A stretch of 9,184 bases of DNA, from positions 1 through 9,184 of the forward strand of contig JAFRPH010000095.1 of NCBI GenBank assembly GCA_017429205.1, given 5' to 3'. This document shows, one piece after another, positions 1 through 6,172 of this stretch. The notes beneath the pieces were generated by a model. It had not been told where the DNA came from and searched no databases. It saw only the letters and a list, made by a program, of their open reading frames with translations. This DNA comes from Bacteroidales bacterium. Its GTDB lineage: Bacteria > Bacteroidota > Bacteroidia > Bacteroidales > UBA932. The translations under genes were made by a program, and so were the position numbers. How positions within the stretch are numbered: position 1 is the first letter of the stretch; the number at the start of each line of letters is the position of its first letter.

Positions 1-7
1 CTCTCAT
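1..7 (-). CDS. Probable transposase gene, first codons only
   Basis: On the minus strand an ATG AGA begins at position 7 and runs out of the window. It is preceded by AAGGAG (17-22) with a 9-nt spacer, and further upstream by a promoter. Its position just inside the element end suggests the transposase (istA-like) gene. Only two codons are visible, so identity rests entirely on context. Confidence 0.35.
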
Positions 8-53
8 TGCGTCGGTCTCCTTCCACGGCATTTCCGGCACCCCCCTCGTGCCA

Positions 54-82
54 ATTATACCGTGAAGTCTTACCGATGTCCT
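54..82 (-). promoter_or_regulatory. Outward-reading promoter inside the IS end
   Basis: A perfect minus-strand -10 box TATAAT lies at 54-59. At the ideal 17-bp spacing is AGGACA (77-82), which matches TTGACA at four of six bases. The -35 half lies inside the innermost 24-bp-spaced terminal box (70-84). A transposase that binds these boxes could therefore block its own promoter; this is inference. Confidence 0.55.
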
Positions 83-132
83 GACACAAACCCTTACCGA
101 TGTCCTGAAACTTTCTGTTACCGATGTCCTGA
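70..132 (+). repeat. Three direct repeats, 24-bp period, at the IS end
   Basis: The box TTACCGATGTCCTGA starts at 70, 94 and 118. The two outer copies continue as AAC, while the inner copy continues as CAC. The constant 24-bp phase is slightly over two helical turns, so all boxes would face nearly the same side of the DNA. Most likely these are transposase-binding sites. Confidence 0.75.
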
Positions 133-141
133 AACCGTACA

Positions 142-278
142 GGCAAGGCACCCCTAAAACAGAGTTTCAGATATATTGTGAAGAATTGGGCGATGGATGG
201 TTCTACTATATTGATGACTATGAAGAATACCGTGCACATCCCTCAAAATATGAGACGAACCAGCCATGGAGTGAGTAA
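142..278 (+). pseudogene. 3' remnant of an unknown gene cut by the IS
   Basis: An open frame runs from the IS tip to a TAA at 276-278, giving about 45 residues with no start codon of its own. The peptide contains EELGDGWFYYIDDYEEYR and ends ETNQPWSE. Its acidic, aromatic composition looks like real coding sequence and resembles the small acidic immunity proteins of polymorphic toxin loci, though no family is recognised. The frame stays open into the IS repeats, as expected when an insertion removes the 5' part of a gene. The DNA is AT-rich like the two genes that follow. Function unknown. Confidence 0.45.
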
Positions 279-415
279 ACCACGACCTGGATGTACCTAA
301 AGGTTTTGATGCCAGGCACAAACAATACCGGAAGCAAGCAATATGATGGCGTTTCGAGTACATTATTTCGCTAAAAGATGGTTTCATATACCATCGATTC
401 TTTAAAAGAGAATAA
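266..415 (+). pseudogene. Degraded small gene with two in-frame TGA codons
   Basis: Reading from ATG 266 gives a coherent basic and aromatic peptide, but it is broken by TGA at 272-274 and 344-346 and ends with TAA at 413-415. The stretches between stops include DVPKGFDARHKQYRKQAI and FEYIISLKDGFIYHRFFKRE, which look like protein rather than random translation. It overlaps the end of the previous remnant. A decayed toxin-tip or immunity gene is a reasonable guess because an Imm40-like gene follows 28 nt later, but the family is not recognised. Genes nearby end in TGA, so genetic-code reassignment is unlikely. Confidence 0.35.
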
Positions 416-443
416 GAATATGTGATGATAGAGGGTATGTATC

Positions 444-776
444 ATGACCCAAAGAGACCTGTTCGTTCGGCTACATGTCGGCCGTATACGCACACTTACC
501 GGGGAATATTTTTTGACCTATGATGAGTGTCAACTCGTTATCACTTATATCAGGGAAAACAAACTGACAATAATATTGGGCGGCGATGTTTTCTACAAAA
601 ATGATATGGACATTTACGCACTTTGGTGCTATCAATCAGATAATACATTATCGTATGAAGATAATACTATACAGAGTTGCGATAAGGCTCTATCATATAT
701 ATCTTCCTTGGTCAACAAGGAAATGCTAACCTATATACTTGTCCTAGACGTTAAGCAACTACATAATAATGATTGA
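444..776 (+). CDS. Imm40-like immunity protein, 110 aa
   Basis: This small, acidic, probably cytoplasmic protein resembles the Imm40 family of immunity proteins, which protect a cell from a cognate polymorphic toxin. The resemblance is the block LTIILGGDVFYKND (residues 41-54), a Trp at 61 in the segment that follows, and SCDKALSYI (78-86) in the last third. The length suits that family. The start is ATG 444, preceded by GAGGG (431-435) with an 8-nt spacer. No complete toxin gene is in the window; the two broken frames upstream may be what remains of one, or of sibling immunity genes. Base composition is AT-rich, unlike the chromosome to the right, which suggests transfer. Family assignment is from memory of the motif and is moderate at best. 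Confidence 0.5.
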   Translation: MTQRDLFVRLHVGRIRTLTGEYFLTYDECQLVITYIRENKLTIILGGDVFYKNDMDIYALWCYQSDNTLSYEDNTIQSCDKALSYISSLVNKEMLTYILVLDVKQLHNND

Positions 777-874
777 AAGCTCTTGAGCAAGTAACGAATA
801 ATGAAGCAGGTGACCCCATGCCCACAATCAAGAAGTTGTCAGTTACAACTATCATTCTTGGAGATAGAAGATGA
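773..874 (+). pseudogene. Possible short coding remnant between two genes
   Basis: A frame opens with TTG at 773 and ends with TGA at 872-874, overlapping the next gene's start as ATGA. It reads KALEQVTNNEAGDPM and then MPTIKKLSVTTIILGDRR. The EAGDPM stretch recalls the conserved 'GDPM' region near the N-terminus of ISAzo13-type transposases, so it may be a transposase scrap. Alternatively, the last 18 codons (ATG 818) could be a leader coupled to the next gene; AGGTGA at 808-813 is only 4 nt away. Both are weak. Confidence 0.2.
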
Positions 875-1656
875 ACAAACAAGAACGTGCGGATTTCAGA
901 GAGATTGTGGAGCCAGTTCTGCTGAACAGTGGTTTTATCCGTAAGTACAGCAGTTACTTTCGGTTTGATCTCAAGAACCTATGGCTGGTGGATATCCATC
1001 CATCATCAAGAAAAGACTTTGATGTATACTATGAGTTTTTCCCTTTGACGTATCCTATTGGTCTTTCTCGTATAAAGCAAGCAAGTCAAGTAAATTACTG
1101 CCCAATCATTGGCCGTTATAGCGGCAGACGGTTACCCAATCACGAAGCAAGTATCGACAACTTTCAACAAGCACGCATCGCAATCGAGCGCTTTCTATCT
1201 GAGGATCTGTCAAGAGTAAGCAGTATACAAAGAGCAGTTGAATTCAGAGAAGAATTTGATCGAAAACTAGTGGATGATAGTTTTCCATACTATCCGACCA
1301 ATGAAGGCTTTTACCAGGTATTATCTTATGCATATGTTGAAGACTATAAGAATGCCATACGCGTTGCAGAAGAGATGATTGCCCGTTCCATTGCGCACCA
1401 GGACGCATTGAAAAGAAACATCGCAGAGTACGAAAGATACAGAATAAAAAGTAGAAGTAAAGACGTATTTGATGCTGCGATTAAATCATCTCAACGAAAA
1501 ATCCTATATGCACAAAGTGAAATTGATGAATTGCAAAGCATCATACAACAGTTGAACGCTAATGAAATAGAGAACATAAGGGCGATGGCGGAAAAGAATA
1601 TCGAGATATCACTAAGTGTGATCCATGAATGCTTCAAGTGTGGTAATTCTTCATGA
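871..1656 (+). CDS. Unrecognised protein with C-terminal coiled coil, 261 aa
   Basis: No family is recognised with confidence. The N-terminal part (about 1-110) has FREIVEPVLLNSGF and YFRFD, then VDIHPSSRKDFDVYYEF. This pattern of a helix, a GF turn and paired strands vaguely recalls DUF4304-type proteins, which often sit near toxin/immunity loci. Residues 145-185 look helical. Residues about 176-245 are rich in charged, Gln and Ile/Leu residues (KRNIAEYERYR, SEIDELQSIIQQL) and probably form a coiled coil. There are two Cys near the end (ECFKC) and no signal peptide or membrane segment. The start is ATG 871 with GGAG at 860-863 and a 7-nt spacer. It follows the Imm40-like gene by 94 nt and shares its AT-rich composition. 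Confidence 0.75.
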   Translation: MNKQERADFREIVEPVLLNSGFIRKYSSYFRFDLKNLWLVDIHPSSRKDFDVYYEFFPLTYPIGLSRIKQASQVNYCPIIGRYSGRRLPNHEASIDNFQQARIAIERFLSEDLSRVSSIQRAVEFREEFDRKLVDDSFPYYPTNEGFYQVLSYAYVEDYKNAIRVAEEMIARSIAHQDALKRNIAEYERYRIKSRSKDVFDAAIKSSQRKILYAQSEIDELQSIIQQLNANEIENIRAMAEKNIEISLSVIHECFKCGNSS

Positions 1657-1971
1657 GATAAGCGGATTTACCCCACCTGATGCGCAGCGGAAAAACTCCG
1701 CCCCCGAAAAACTCTCCGCCCTCTTCGCCCACCATCCATGGCGAACTCCCGAAGGTCTATGCTTTGCGCTTAGGCCCTCGAGGCTTCGTCAGCACTCCCC
1801 GCCGTCAAGGCCATTCATACCTCGGCGGCGGGTTTTCATGTCACTCCATCATCCGGATGTACTTATATGCCGTGGGCCGTGAAATGCCGCACATCCGGGC
1901 TGGCTCCGCAAAGCGCGGAACCTCTCCGCCCCTCCAGGAGAAAACAAGCAGGAAAACCGGTTCACGCAAAA
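1657..1971. other. Gene-free GC-rich spacer at the island boundary
   Basis: Between the AT-rich gene pair and the minus-strand operon no frame has both a plausible start and a protein-like sequence. Base composition switches from AT-rich to GC-rich within about 30 bases after the stop at 1656. The open frames here read like low-complexity Pro/Arg/Ser shadow translations. Apart from hairpins near 1798-1832 and a small one near 1687-1701 (no T run) I see nothing specific. Confidence 0.5.
1797..1837 (+). terminator. Possible + strand terminator
   Basis: A 7-bp stem pairs CCCGCCG (1798-1804) with CGGCGGG (1826-1832) across a 21-nt loop and is followed by TTTTC. The T run is short and the loop long, so termination would be weak. 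It is the only candidate found downstream of the gene ending at 1656. Confidence 0.3.
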
Positions 1972-1992
1972 ACCGCGGGGCGTTCCCGCGGT
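1967..1992 (-). terminator. Intrinsic terminator of the eight-gene operon
   Basis: On the minus strand, ACCGCGGG (1985-1992) pairs perfectly with CCCGCGGT (1972-1979) around a 5-nt loop and runs straight into five Ts (1968-1972). The stem begins inside the stop codon of the last CHR gene. This is a textbook intrinsic terminator and marks the operon end. Confidence 0.88.
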
Positions 1993-2555
1993 CATATGGC
2001 ATACATGGCCGCCCCGAGGACTGCGGCGATCAGGATCAGGCCGATGGGGGAAGCCTTCTTTTTCAGCTTCAACTTCATCGCGATCCAGATCGCGGCGAGG
2101 ACGGCGGTGAGGATCACCGGGCGGACATCCGGCTCCGCCGCGAACAGCGGGCGGAACCCGTTCTGGTACACCATCCATCCGCCGGTGACCAGGATCACCC
2201 CGGTGACGCAGGCCGTCAGGCCCTTCATCACCGCCTGCACATACCGGTTTTTGATCGTCCGCTTCATCACCGCCATGATCAGCAGGATGATCACGAACGC
2301 CGGGAGCACCACCGCCGAGGTGGCCAGCAGCGCGCCCGCGAAGCCCGCCCGGCTGCTGCCGATGTAGGTGGCCAGGTTGACCATGATCGGCCCCGGCGTG
2401 CTCTCGCTGACGGCGATCATGTCGGTCAGCGCCTCCTCCGTCAGCCAGCCGGCGGAGAGGACGACGTCCCGGATCAGCGGGATCGCCGCGTAGGCCCCGC
2501 CGAAGGAGAAGCACCCGACCTTCAGAAAGCCGATGAGCAGTTCCGCATAGATCAC
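1992..2555 (-). CDS. Chromate transporter (CHR), short-chain subunit, 187 aa
   Basis: This is a membrane protein of the CHR (chromate ion transporter) superfamily, short single-domain type. Such subunits work in pairs; characterised members export chromate, but the natural substrate of many relatives is unknown. The sequence shows CFSFGGAYAAIPLI (residues 15-28) and ESTPGPIMVNLATYIG (51-66), the two family signatures, followed by hydrophobic segments near 71-96, 107-125, 143-160 and 170-187. The start is GTG 2555; the stop of the preceding gene shares bases with it (GTGA), implying translational coupling. No strong ribosome site of its own is visible. The operon terminator follows immediately. 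A GTG start and no ATG alternative nearby make this start likely but not certain. Confidence 0.9.
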   Translation of the reverse strand: MIYAELLIGFLKVGCFSFGGAYAAIPLIRDVVLSAGWLTEEALTDMIAVSESTPGPIMVNLATYIGSSRAGFAGALLATSAVVLPAFVIILLIMAVMKRTIKNRYVQAVMKGLTACVTGVILVTGGWMVYQNGFRPLFAAEPDVRPVILTAVLAAIWIAMKLKLKKKASPIGLILIAAVLGAAMYAI

Positions 2556-3118
2556 GGGGCGTCACCGCCCTTCCGTGCGCCGCGCAGCAGGAAGAAGGCG
2601 AGGCTGACCGCGCCGGAGGCCAGCAGCAGGGTGATCGTCGAGATCTTCCAGGCGAAGAGATTGATCAGCAGCATCGCCGCGGAGGCACAGACGAGGATCG
2701 CGACGCGCAGGGGGTCCTTCGGCATGGTGCGGATCATGCGGACGGCCACGTCGACGATCAGGATGCCGACGGCCGCGCGGATGCCGCGGAAGGCGTGGGC
2801 CACCCAGGCGATCTCCAGAAAGCGGTCCAGGAAGAGGGAGATCAGGAAGATGATGACGAAGGAGGGCAGGACCACGCCGACGGTCGCGGCGACGGCGCCC
2901 GCGATGCCCTTCTGCCGGTATCCGACGAAGGTGGCGCAGTTGATGGCCACGGGCCCGGGGGTGGATTCCGCGATGACGGTGATATTGCGGAGGTCTTCGA
3001 GCGTGATCCATTGCTTCTCGGTCACGCAGACGTGCTCGATCACCGCGATCATCGCGTACCCGCCGCCGAAGGTCACCAGCCCGATCTTCGCGAAGGTCAG
3101 AAACAGCGTGAGCAGCAT
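2552..3118 (-). CDS. Chromate transporter (CHR), short-chain subunit, 188 aa
   Basis: This is the first of two tandem short CHR subunits. It has FAKIGLVTFGGGYAMIAVIE (9-28) and AESTPGPVAINCATFVGY (50-67), then hydrophobic helices around 72-98, 112-128, 139-155 and 160-178, ending in a charged tail. Short CHR proteins generally act as a pair inserted in opposite orientations in the inner membrane, matching the overlapping partner gene downstream. Start ATG 3118 has a strong GGAGG-type site (plus-strand CCCTCC at 3123-3128) about 5 nt away. It lies only 14 nt after the HTH/S24 regulator gene, so the regulator may control it, although the whole unit appears to be one transcript. A substrate other than chromate is possible. 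Confidence 0.9.
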   Translation of the reverse strand: MLLTLFLTFAKIGLVTFGGGYAMIAVIEHVCVTEKQWITLEDLRNITVIAESTPGPVAINCATFVGYRQKGIAGAVAATVGVVLPSFVIIFLISLFLDRFLEIAWVAHAFRGIRAAVGILIVDVAVRMIRTMPKDPLRVAILVCASAAMLLINLFAWKISTITLLLASGAVSLAFFLLRGARKGGDAP

Positions 3119-3132
3119 ACAACCCTCCGTCT

Positions 3133-3870
3133 TCAGGGCTCAAACTCGATCCTCACCGCGCGGCCCATGCAGGTCATCTCGCTGATCTGCAGGTTCTCGG
3201 CCTCGTACTCCCGGTTGTAGCTCTGCAGGAGGAAGGTGGTGGCATCGAGTTTTTTCACCTTGCGGAGATTCCGGCGGCCGTTGTACTCGATGAGCATCAC
3301 CGCGCCGTCGATCGGGCTCTGGGCCGGGACGATCAGCGCGAGGTCGTTCTGGTGGATGCGGAAGCCGCGCATGGAGTCGTCGGGCACCTTGAAGTAGAAG
3401 ACCTTGTCGGGGTTCGCGCCCTCGATGCGGCCCTGGAGGATCGGGAACAGGCGGTGATCCACGGGCTGCATGACCGCGTTGATCACCGGCACGTTCTTCA
3501 GCACGCTCTTGAGCGCGTCGAGCCAGATGGAGCCCTGGACGCCCTCGTCCTTCTTCTCCGGCTCGGTGGAGGCCACCTTGACGGCCTCCGGCTGCTTCGG
3601 CTTGGCGGCGACGGCCTGGGCCAGGGAGGGCCTGGCCTGCGCGAGGTCGACCGTTGCGGCGATGTCGTCGAGGGTGAAGTCGGCCTCGTTCTGCTGCTTC
3701 AGGCCGATCGAGCGCAGGATCCGCCGGGCCTGCTCATCCTGGATGATGCGGGTCCCGGCCTCCACGGCCATGATATAACTCTCGCTGACGCCGCACTTGC
3801 GCGCCACCTGCTTCGGGGTCATTTTCTGACGGATCCGCTCGGTGCGGATCAGATCGCCCAGTCTGGACAT
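3133..3870 (-). CDS. HTH / S24 (LexA-like) transcriptional regulator, 245 aa
   Basis: This is a DNA-binding regulator with an N-terminal XRE-type helix-turn-helix (about 4-55; MTPKQVARKCGVSESYIMAVEAG is the helix-turn-helix part), a flexible Ala/Pro/Lys/Glu linker (80-112), and a C-terminal S24 domain as in LexA and phage repressors. The catalytic pair seems present: Ser166 in VPDDSMRGF and Lys206 in RKVKKL, with the conserved DxA-type strand at HQNDLALI (173-180). The usual Ala-Gly or Cys-Gly self-cleavage bond should lie near FPILQGRIEGANP (142-154), where Glu150-Gly151 appears instead, so self-cleavage is doubtful. Start ATG 3870 has AAGGA (plus TCCTT, 3881-3885) 10 nt away. It sits between the NTase gene (28 nt) and the CHR pair (14 nt). 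Confidence 0.85.
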   Translation of the reverse strand: MSRLGDLIRTERIRQKMTPKQVARKCGVSESYIMAVEAGTRIIQDEQARRILRSIGLKQQNEADFTLDDIAATVDLAQARPSLAQAVAAKPKQPEAVKVASTEPEKKDEGVQGSIWLDALKSVLKNVPVINAVMQPVDHRLFPILQGRIEGANPDKVFYFKVPDDSMRGFRIHQNDLALIVPAQSPIDGAVMLIEYNGRRNLRKVKKLDATTFLLQSYNREYEAENLQISEMTCMGRAVRIEFEP

Positions 3871-3898
3871 GTTTTTTGCTTCCTTTCAGTTGATGGGA

Positions 3899-4435
3899 TT
3901 ATTTCCCGCAGAGCTTCCGCACCTTTTCGGCGAGCTCCTCCGGGAGGGGGCCGTCTGCGCAGGCGGTGAAGCGCTCCGGGTGCTCCGGGGGACGGGCGGC
4001 GAACCGGGCCTCCAGGGCCTCCGCCTTCTGCGTCCTCCCGAAGAGGGAATACCACACATACCAGTCCTCGAGATAGCCCGCGCGGACCGGGACGCCGAGG
4101 ACGGTCTCCTCGCGCTCGCAGCTCGTCTCGTCGAGGACGGCGTGCAGGCCGCCTCCGAGATCCATGCCGGCGCACAGGTCGATATCCGCCCCGTCAAAGT
4201 GATAGGAGGCGCGGAAAGTCTTTTCGCCCTCCCGGACCTCCCCGCGCATGCCGAGCTTCGTCAGCACGCGGTCGGCTACCTCCGCCTGCGCGAAGGGCAC
4301 CAGGACGTCGAAATCGTGGAAGGTGTCGGTGACGCCGCGGACGCAGAGCAGCCAGCCCGCGCCGACGGTGTAGGCGATGCCCGCGCGGTTCAGCTTCTCC
4401 GCCATCCGTTTGAGGGCCTTGTCCTTGAATGCCAT
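3899..4435 (-). CDS. Nucleotidyltransferase-fold protein, 178 aa
   Basis: The sequence fits the DNA polymerase beta-like nucleotidyltransferase superfamily. It has GAGW at 25-28 in the first strand-loop, the metal-binding pair in HDFDVLV (Asp41, Asp43), and a likely third acidic residue in ADIDL (Asp84 or Asp86). The C-terminal part has YLEDWYVWYSLFGRTQKAEAL (121-141), resembling the Glu/Asp-Lys helical region of AbiEii-like and MNT-like members. The substrate is unknown. A longer frame starts at 4459 inside the upstream gene, but a perfect AAGGAGG (plus CCTCCTT, 4446-4452) lies 10 nt before ATG 4435, so this start is preferred. It begins 5 nt after the stop of the FAD protein gene, implying coupled expression. 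No antitoxin-like partner of the HEPN or AbiEi type is adjacent. Confidence 0.75.
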   Translation of the reverse strand: MAFKDKALKRMAEKLNRAGIAYTVGAGWLLCVRGVTDTFHDFDVLVPFAQAEVADRVLTKLGMRGEVREGEKTFRASYHFDGADIDLCAGMDLGGGLHAVLDETSCEREETVLGVPVRAGYLEDWYVWYSLFGRTQKAEALEARFAARPPEHPERFTACADGPLPEELAEKVRKLCGK

Positions 4436-4440
4436 CGCTT

Positions 4441-5829
4441 TTACGCCTCCTTGCCGCACCCGGCGATCCGCCTCGCCACAAAGACGCCGCTGGCCGAGGC
4501 GTGGGAGAGGGAGTGGGTGACGCCGCTGCCGTCGCCGATCATGTACAGGCCCGGGAGGGGCGTCTCGAGGTTCTCGTCCACGGCGACCTCCATGTTGTAG
4601 AACTTGACCTCCACGCCGTAGAGCAGGGTGTCGTCGTTGGCGGTGCCGGGGGCGATCTTGTCCAGGGCGAAGATCATCTCCATGATGCCGTCGAGGATCC
4701 GCTTGGGCAGGACGAGGCTCAGGTCGCCGGGAGTGGCGGCGAGGGTCGGGGTGACGAAGCCCTCCTCGATGCGCGTGGGCGTGGAGCGCCGCCCGCGGAT
4801 CAGGTCGCCGAAGCGCTGCATGATCACCCCGCCGCCGAGCATGTTGCTCAGCCGGGCGATCGACTCGCCGTAGCCGTTGGAGTCCTTGAACGGCTTGGAA
4901 AAATGCTTGCTGACCAGCAGGGCGAAGTTCGTGTTCTCCGTCCGCAGGTCGGGGCTCTCGAAACTGTGGCCGTTGACGGTCACGATGCCGTTGGTGTTCT
5001 CGTTGACGACGACCCCGTGCGGGTTCATGCAGAAGGTGCGCACCTGGTCCTCGAACTTCTCGGTCCGGTAGACGATCTTGCTCTCGTAGAGCTCGTCGGT
5101 CAGGTGCTCGAAGATGACCGCCGGCAGTTCGACGCGCACGCCGAGGTCGACGCGGTTGGAGAGGGTGGGGATGCCGAGCTCACGGCAGACGGTCTCCATC
5201 CACTTGCTCCCGCTGCGGCCGACGCTGACGACGCACTTGTCGCAGGAGAAGGACTCCTTCGCCGTGTGCGCCACATAGCCCTTCCCCTCTGGCAGGACCT
5301 CGATCCGCTCCACCGGGCTGTGGAAGACGAAGTCGATGTGCGAGGCCAGGGCGGCGTAGATCTCCCCGAGGACCTGATAGTTGATGTCGGTGCCGAGGTG
5401 GCGGACCGAGGCGTCGAGGAGCTTGAGCTTGTTCTGCATGCAGAGCTTCTTGAACTGCGTGCCGGCGGTGGAGAACATGCGCGTCCCCCGGCCGCCGTGG
5501 GCGACATTGATCCCGTCCACGTAGTGCATCAGCTCGAGGGCCTGCGCCCGGCCGATGTGCTCCCAGAGCGTGCCGCCGAAGTCGTTGGTGATGTTGTATT
5601 TCCCGTCGGAGAAGGCCCCGGCCCCGCCGAAGCCCGACATGATCGAGCAGGTCTTGCAGCCGACGCAGGTCCTGATCCGGTCCCCGTCGATGGGGCAGCG
5701 GCGTTCGCTCAGCGGGCCGCCGGCCTCGAGCACGGCCACCTTGAGTGCGGGGGCCTTGTCGTGCAGTTCCCAGGCCGCGAAGATGCCGCCCGGTCCCGCA
5801 CCGATGATCACGACGTCATAGTGTTTCAT
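4441..5829 (-). CDS. FAD-dependent dehydrogenase, COG2509 type, 462 aa
   Basis: This is a flavoprotein oxidoreductase of unknown substrate. The N-terminus has a Rossmann FAD motif, VVIIGAGPGGIFAAWEL (6-22), with Glu35 as the likely ribose-binding acid. Next come a Cys-rich segment (Cys45, then Cys55, Cys58 and Cys61 as CVGCKTC) and GFGGAGAFSDGKYN (66-79). A second nucleotide-binding strand ends at VVSVGRSGSKW, and the C-terminal FAD signature is GLYMIGDGSGVTHSLSHA. The order fits the uncharacterised COG2509 family, in which I recall the Cys cluster as usual. GTG 5838 would give three extra residues, but GGAG (plus CTCC, 5838-5841) sits 8 nt before ATG 5829, so ATG is chosen. The protein is probably cytoplasmic. 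The gene is fourth in the operon, 36 nt after the DUF2442 gene and 5 nt before the NTase gene. Confidence 0.9.
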   Translation of the reverse strand: MKHYDVVIIGAGPGGIFAAWELHDKAPALKVAVLEAGGPLSERRCPIDGDRIRTCVGCKTCSIMSGFGGAGAFSDGKYNITNDFGGTLWEHIGRAQALELMHYVDGINVAHGGRGTRMFSTAGTQFKKLCMQNKLKLLDASVRHLGTDINYQVLGEIYAALASHIDFVFHSPVERIEVLPEGKGYVAHTAKESFSCDKCVVSVGRSGSKWMETVCRELGIPTLSNRVDLGVRVELPAVIFEHLTDELYESKIVYRTEKFEDQVRTFCMNPHGVVVNENTNGIVTVNGHSFESPDLRTENTNFALLVSKHFSKPFKDSNGYGESIARLSNMLGGGVIMQRFGDLIRGRRSTPTRIEEGFVTPTLAATPGDLSLVLPKRILDGIMEMIFALDKIAPGTANDDTLLYGVEVKFYNMEVAVDENLETPLPGLYMIGDGSGVTHSLSHASASGVFVARRIAGCGKEA

Positions 5830-5865
5830 GCATGTCACTCCGTTCAGCAGATGAATGGATGCCGT

Positions 5866-6156
5866 TCAGCCGACCATCGGGTATTCGTAGCTGTGGTCGT
5901 ACATGTATTCCGGCGCGCAGTCGATTTCCCCGTCCAGCCAGGTAACAATGCCGTGGCTGATCTCCGGGCGTGCCAGGATTTCCTGATCGCGCAGGGGTTC
6001 ATAGACGGCTCCCTGCAGCAGGGTCGTGTCAAACAGCCGGGTCTCCCCGTTGTTGAAGCGGATCAGCATCATCCGGTCCGGCAGGACTTTTACCTGTTCC
6101 ACTTTGATGGGGAGATGGGGACTGCTGCCATAGACAATGCCATTGCTGATAAACAT
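5866..6156 (-). CDS. DUF2442 domain protein, 96 aa
   Basis: This small soluble protein of the DUF2442 family has VEQVKVLPDRMMLIRFNNGE followed by RLFDTTLL (about residues 19-47) and ends with GIVTWLDGEIDCAPEYMYD (69-87), the family's 'W..giDi..e.ly' closing pattern. The molecular function is unknown. DUF2442 genes commonly lie beside DUF4160 genes, as here (16-nt gap), and the pair has a toxin-antitoxin-like layout, but I know of no established activity. A longer frame opens at 6198 inside the previous gene. A perfect AGGAGG (plus CCTCCT, 6164-6169) with a 7-nt spacer points to ATG 6156 instead. Confidence 0.85.
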   Translation of the reverse strand: MFISNGIVYGSSPHLPIKVEQVKVLPDRMMLIRFNNGETRLFDTTLLQGAVYEPLRDQEILARPEISHGIVTWLDGEIDCAPEYMYDHSYEYPMVG

Positions 6157-6172
6157 ATTCTTTCCTCCTGAT

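Larger units (their letters stand above)
1..141 (-). mobile_element. End of an IS21-like insertion sequence (partial)
   Basis: A 15-bp box, TTACCGATGTCCTGA, occurs at 70-84, 94-108 and 118-132, exactly 24 bp apart. Several regularly spaced transposase-binding boxes at an element end are typical of IS21-family insertion sequences and some related integrase-core elements. Read on the minus strand the outer edge would be TGTAC ending at about 141, which fits a TG...CA tip. Inside the boxes are a promoter, a ribosome site and an ATG facing out of the window, as expected for the first gene of the element. The far end and any target duplication are outside the window. A gene remnant begins right after the tip, so the element probably landed in a gene. 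The exact family is inferred from end architecture only. Confidence 0.6.

Noticed and set aside
154..387. 77-residue minus-strand frame
   Set aside because: Covers the two + strand remnants, has no ribosome site and no protein-like pattern.
377..395. Inverted repeat GATGGT / ACCATC
   Set aside because: Only 6 bp with a 7-nt loop inside a decayed gene; expected by chance.
1680..3185. 501-residue + strand frame
   Set aside because: Antisense to the two CHR genes; Arg/Asp/Gly-rich without domain signs.
4429..6171. 580-residue + strand frame
   Set aside because: Antisense to the FAD protein and DUF2442 genes; its Ala/Gly/Val/Asp/His-rich translation is typical of shadows of GC-rich genes.
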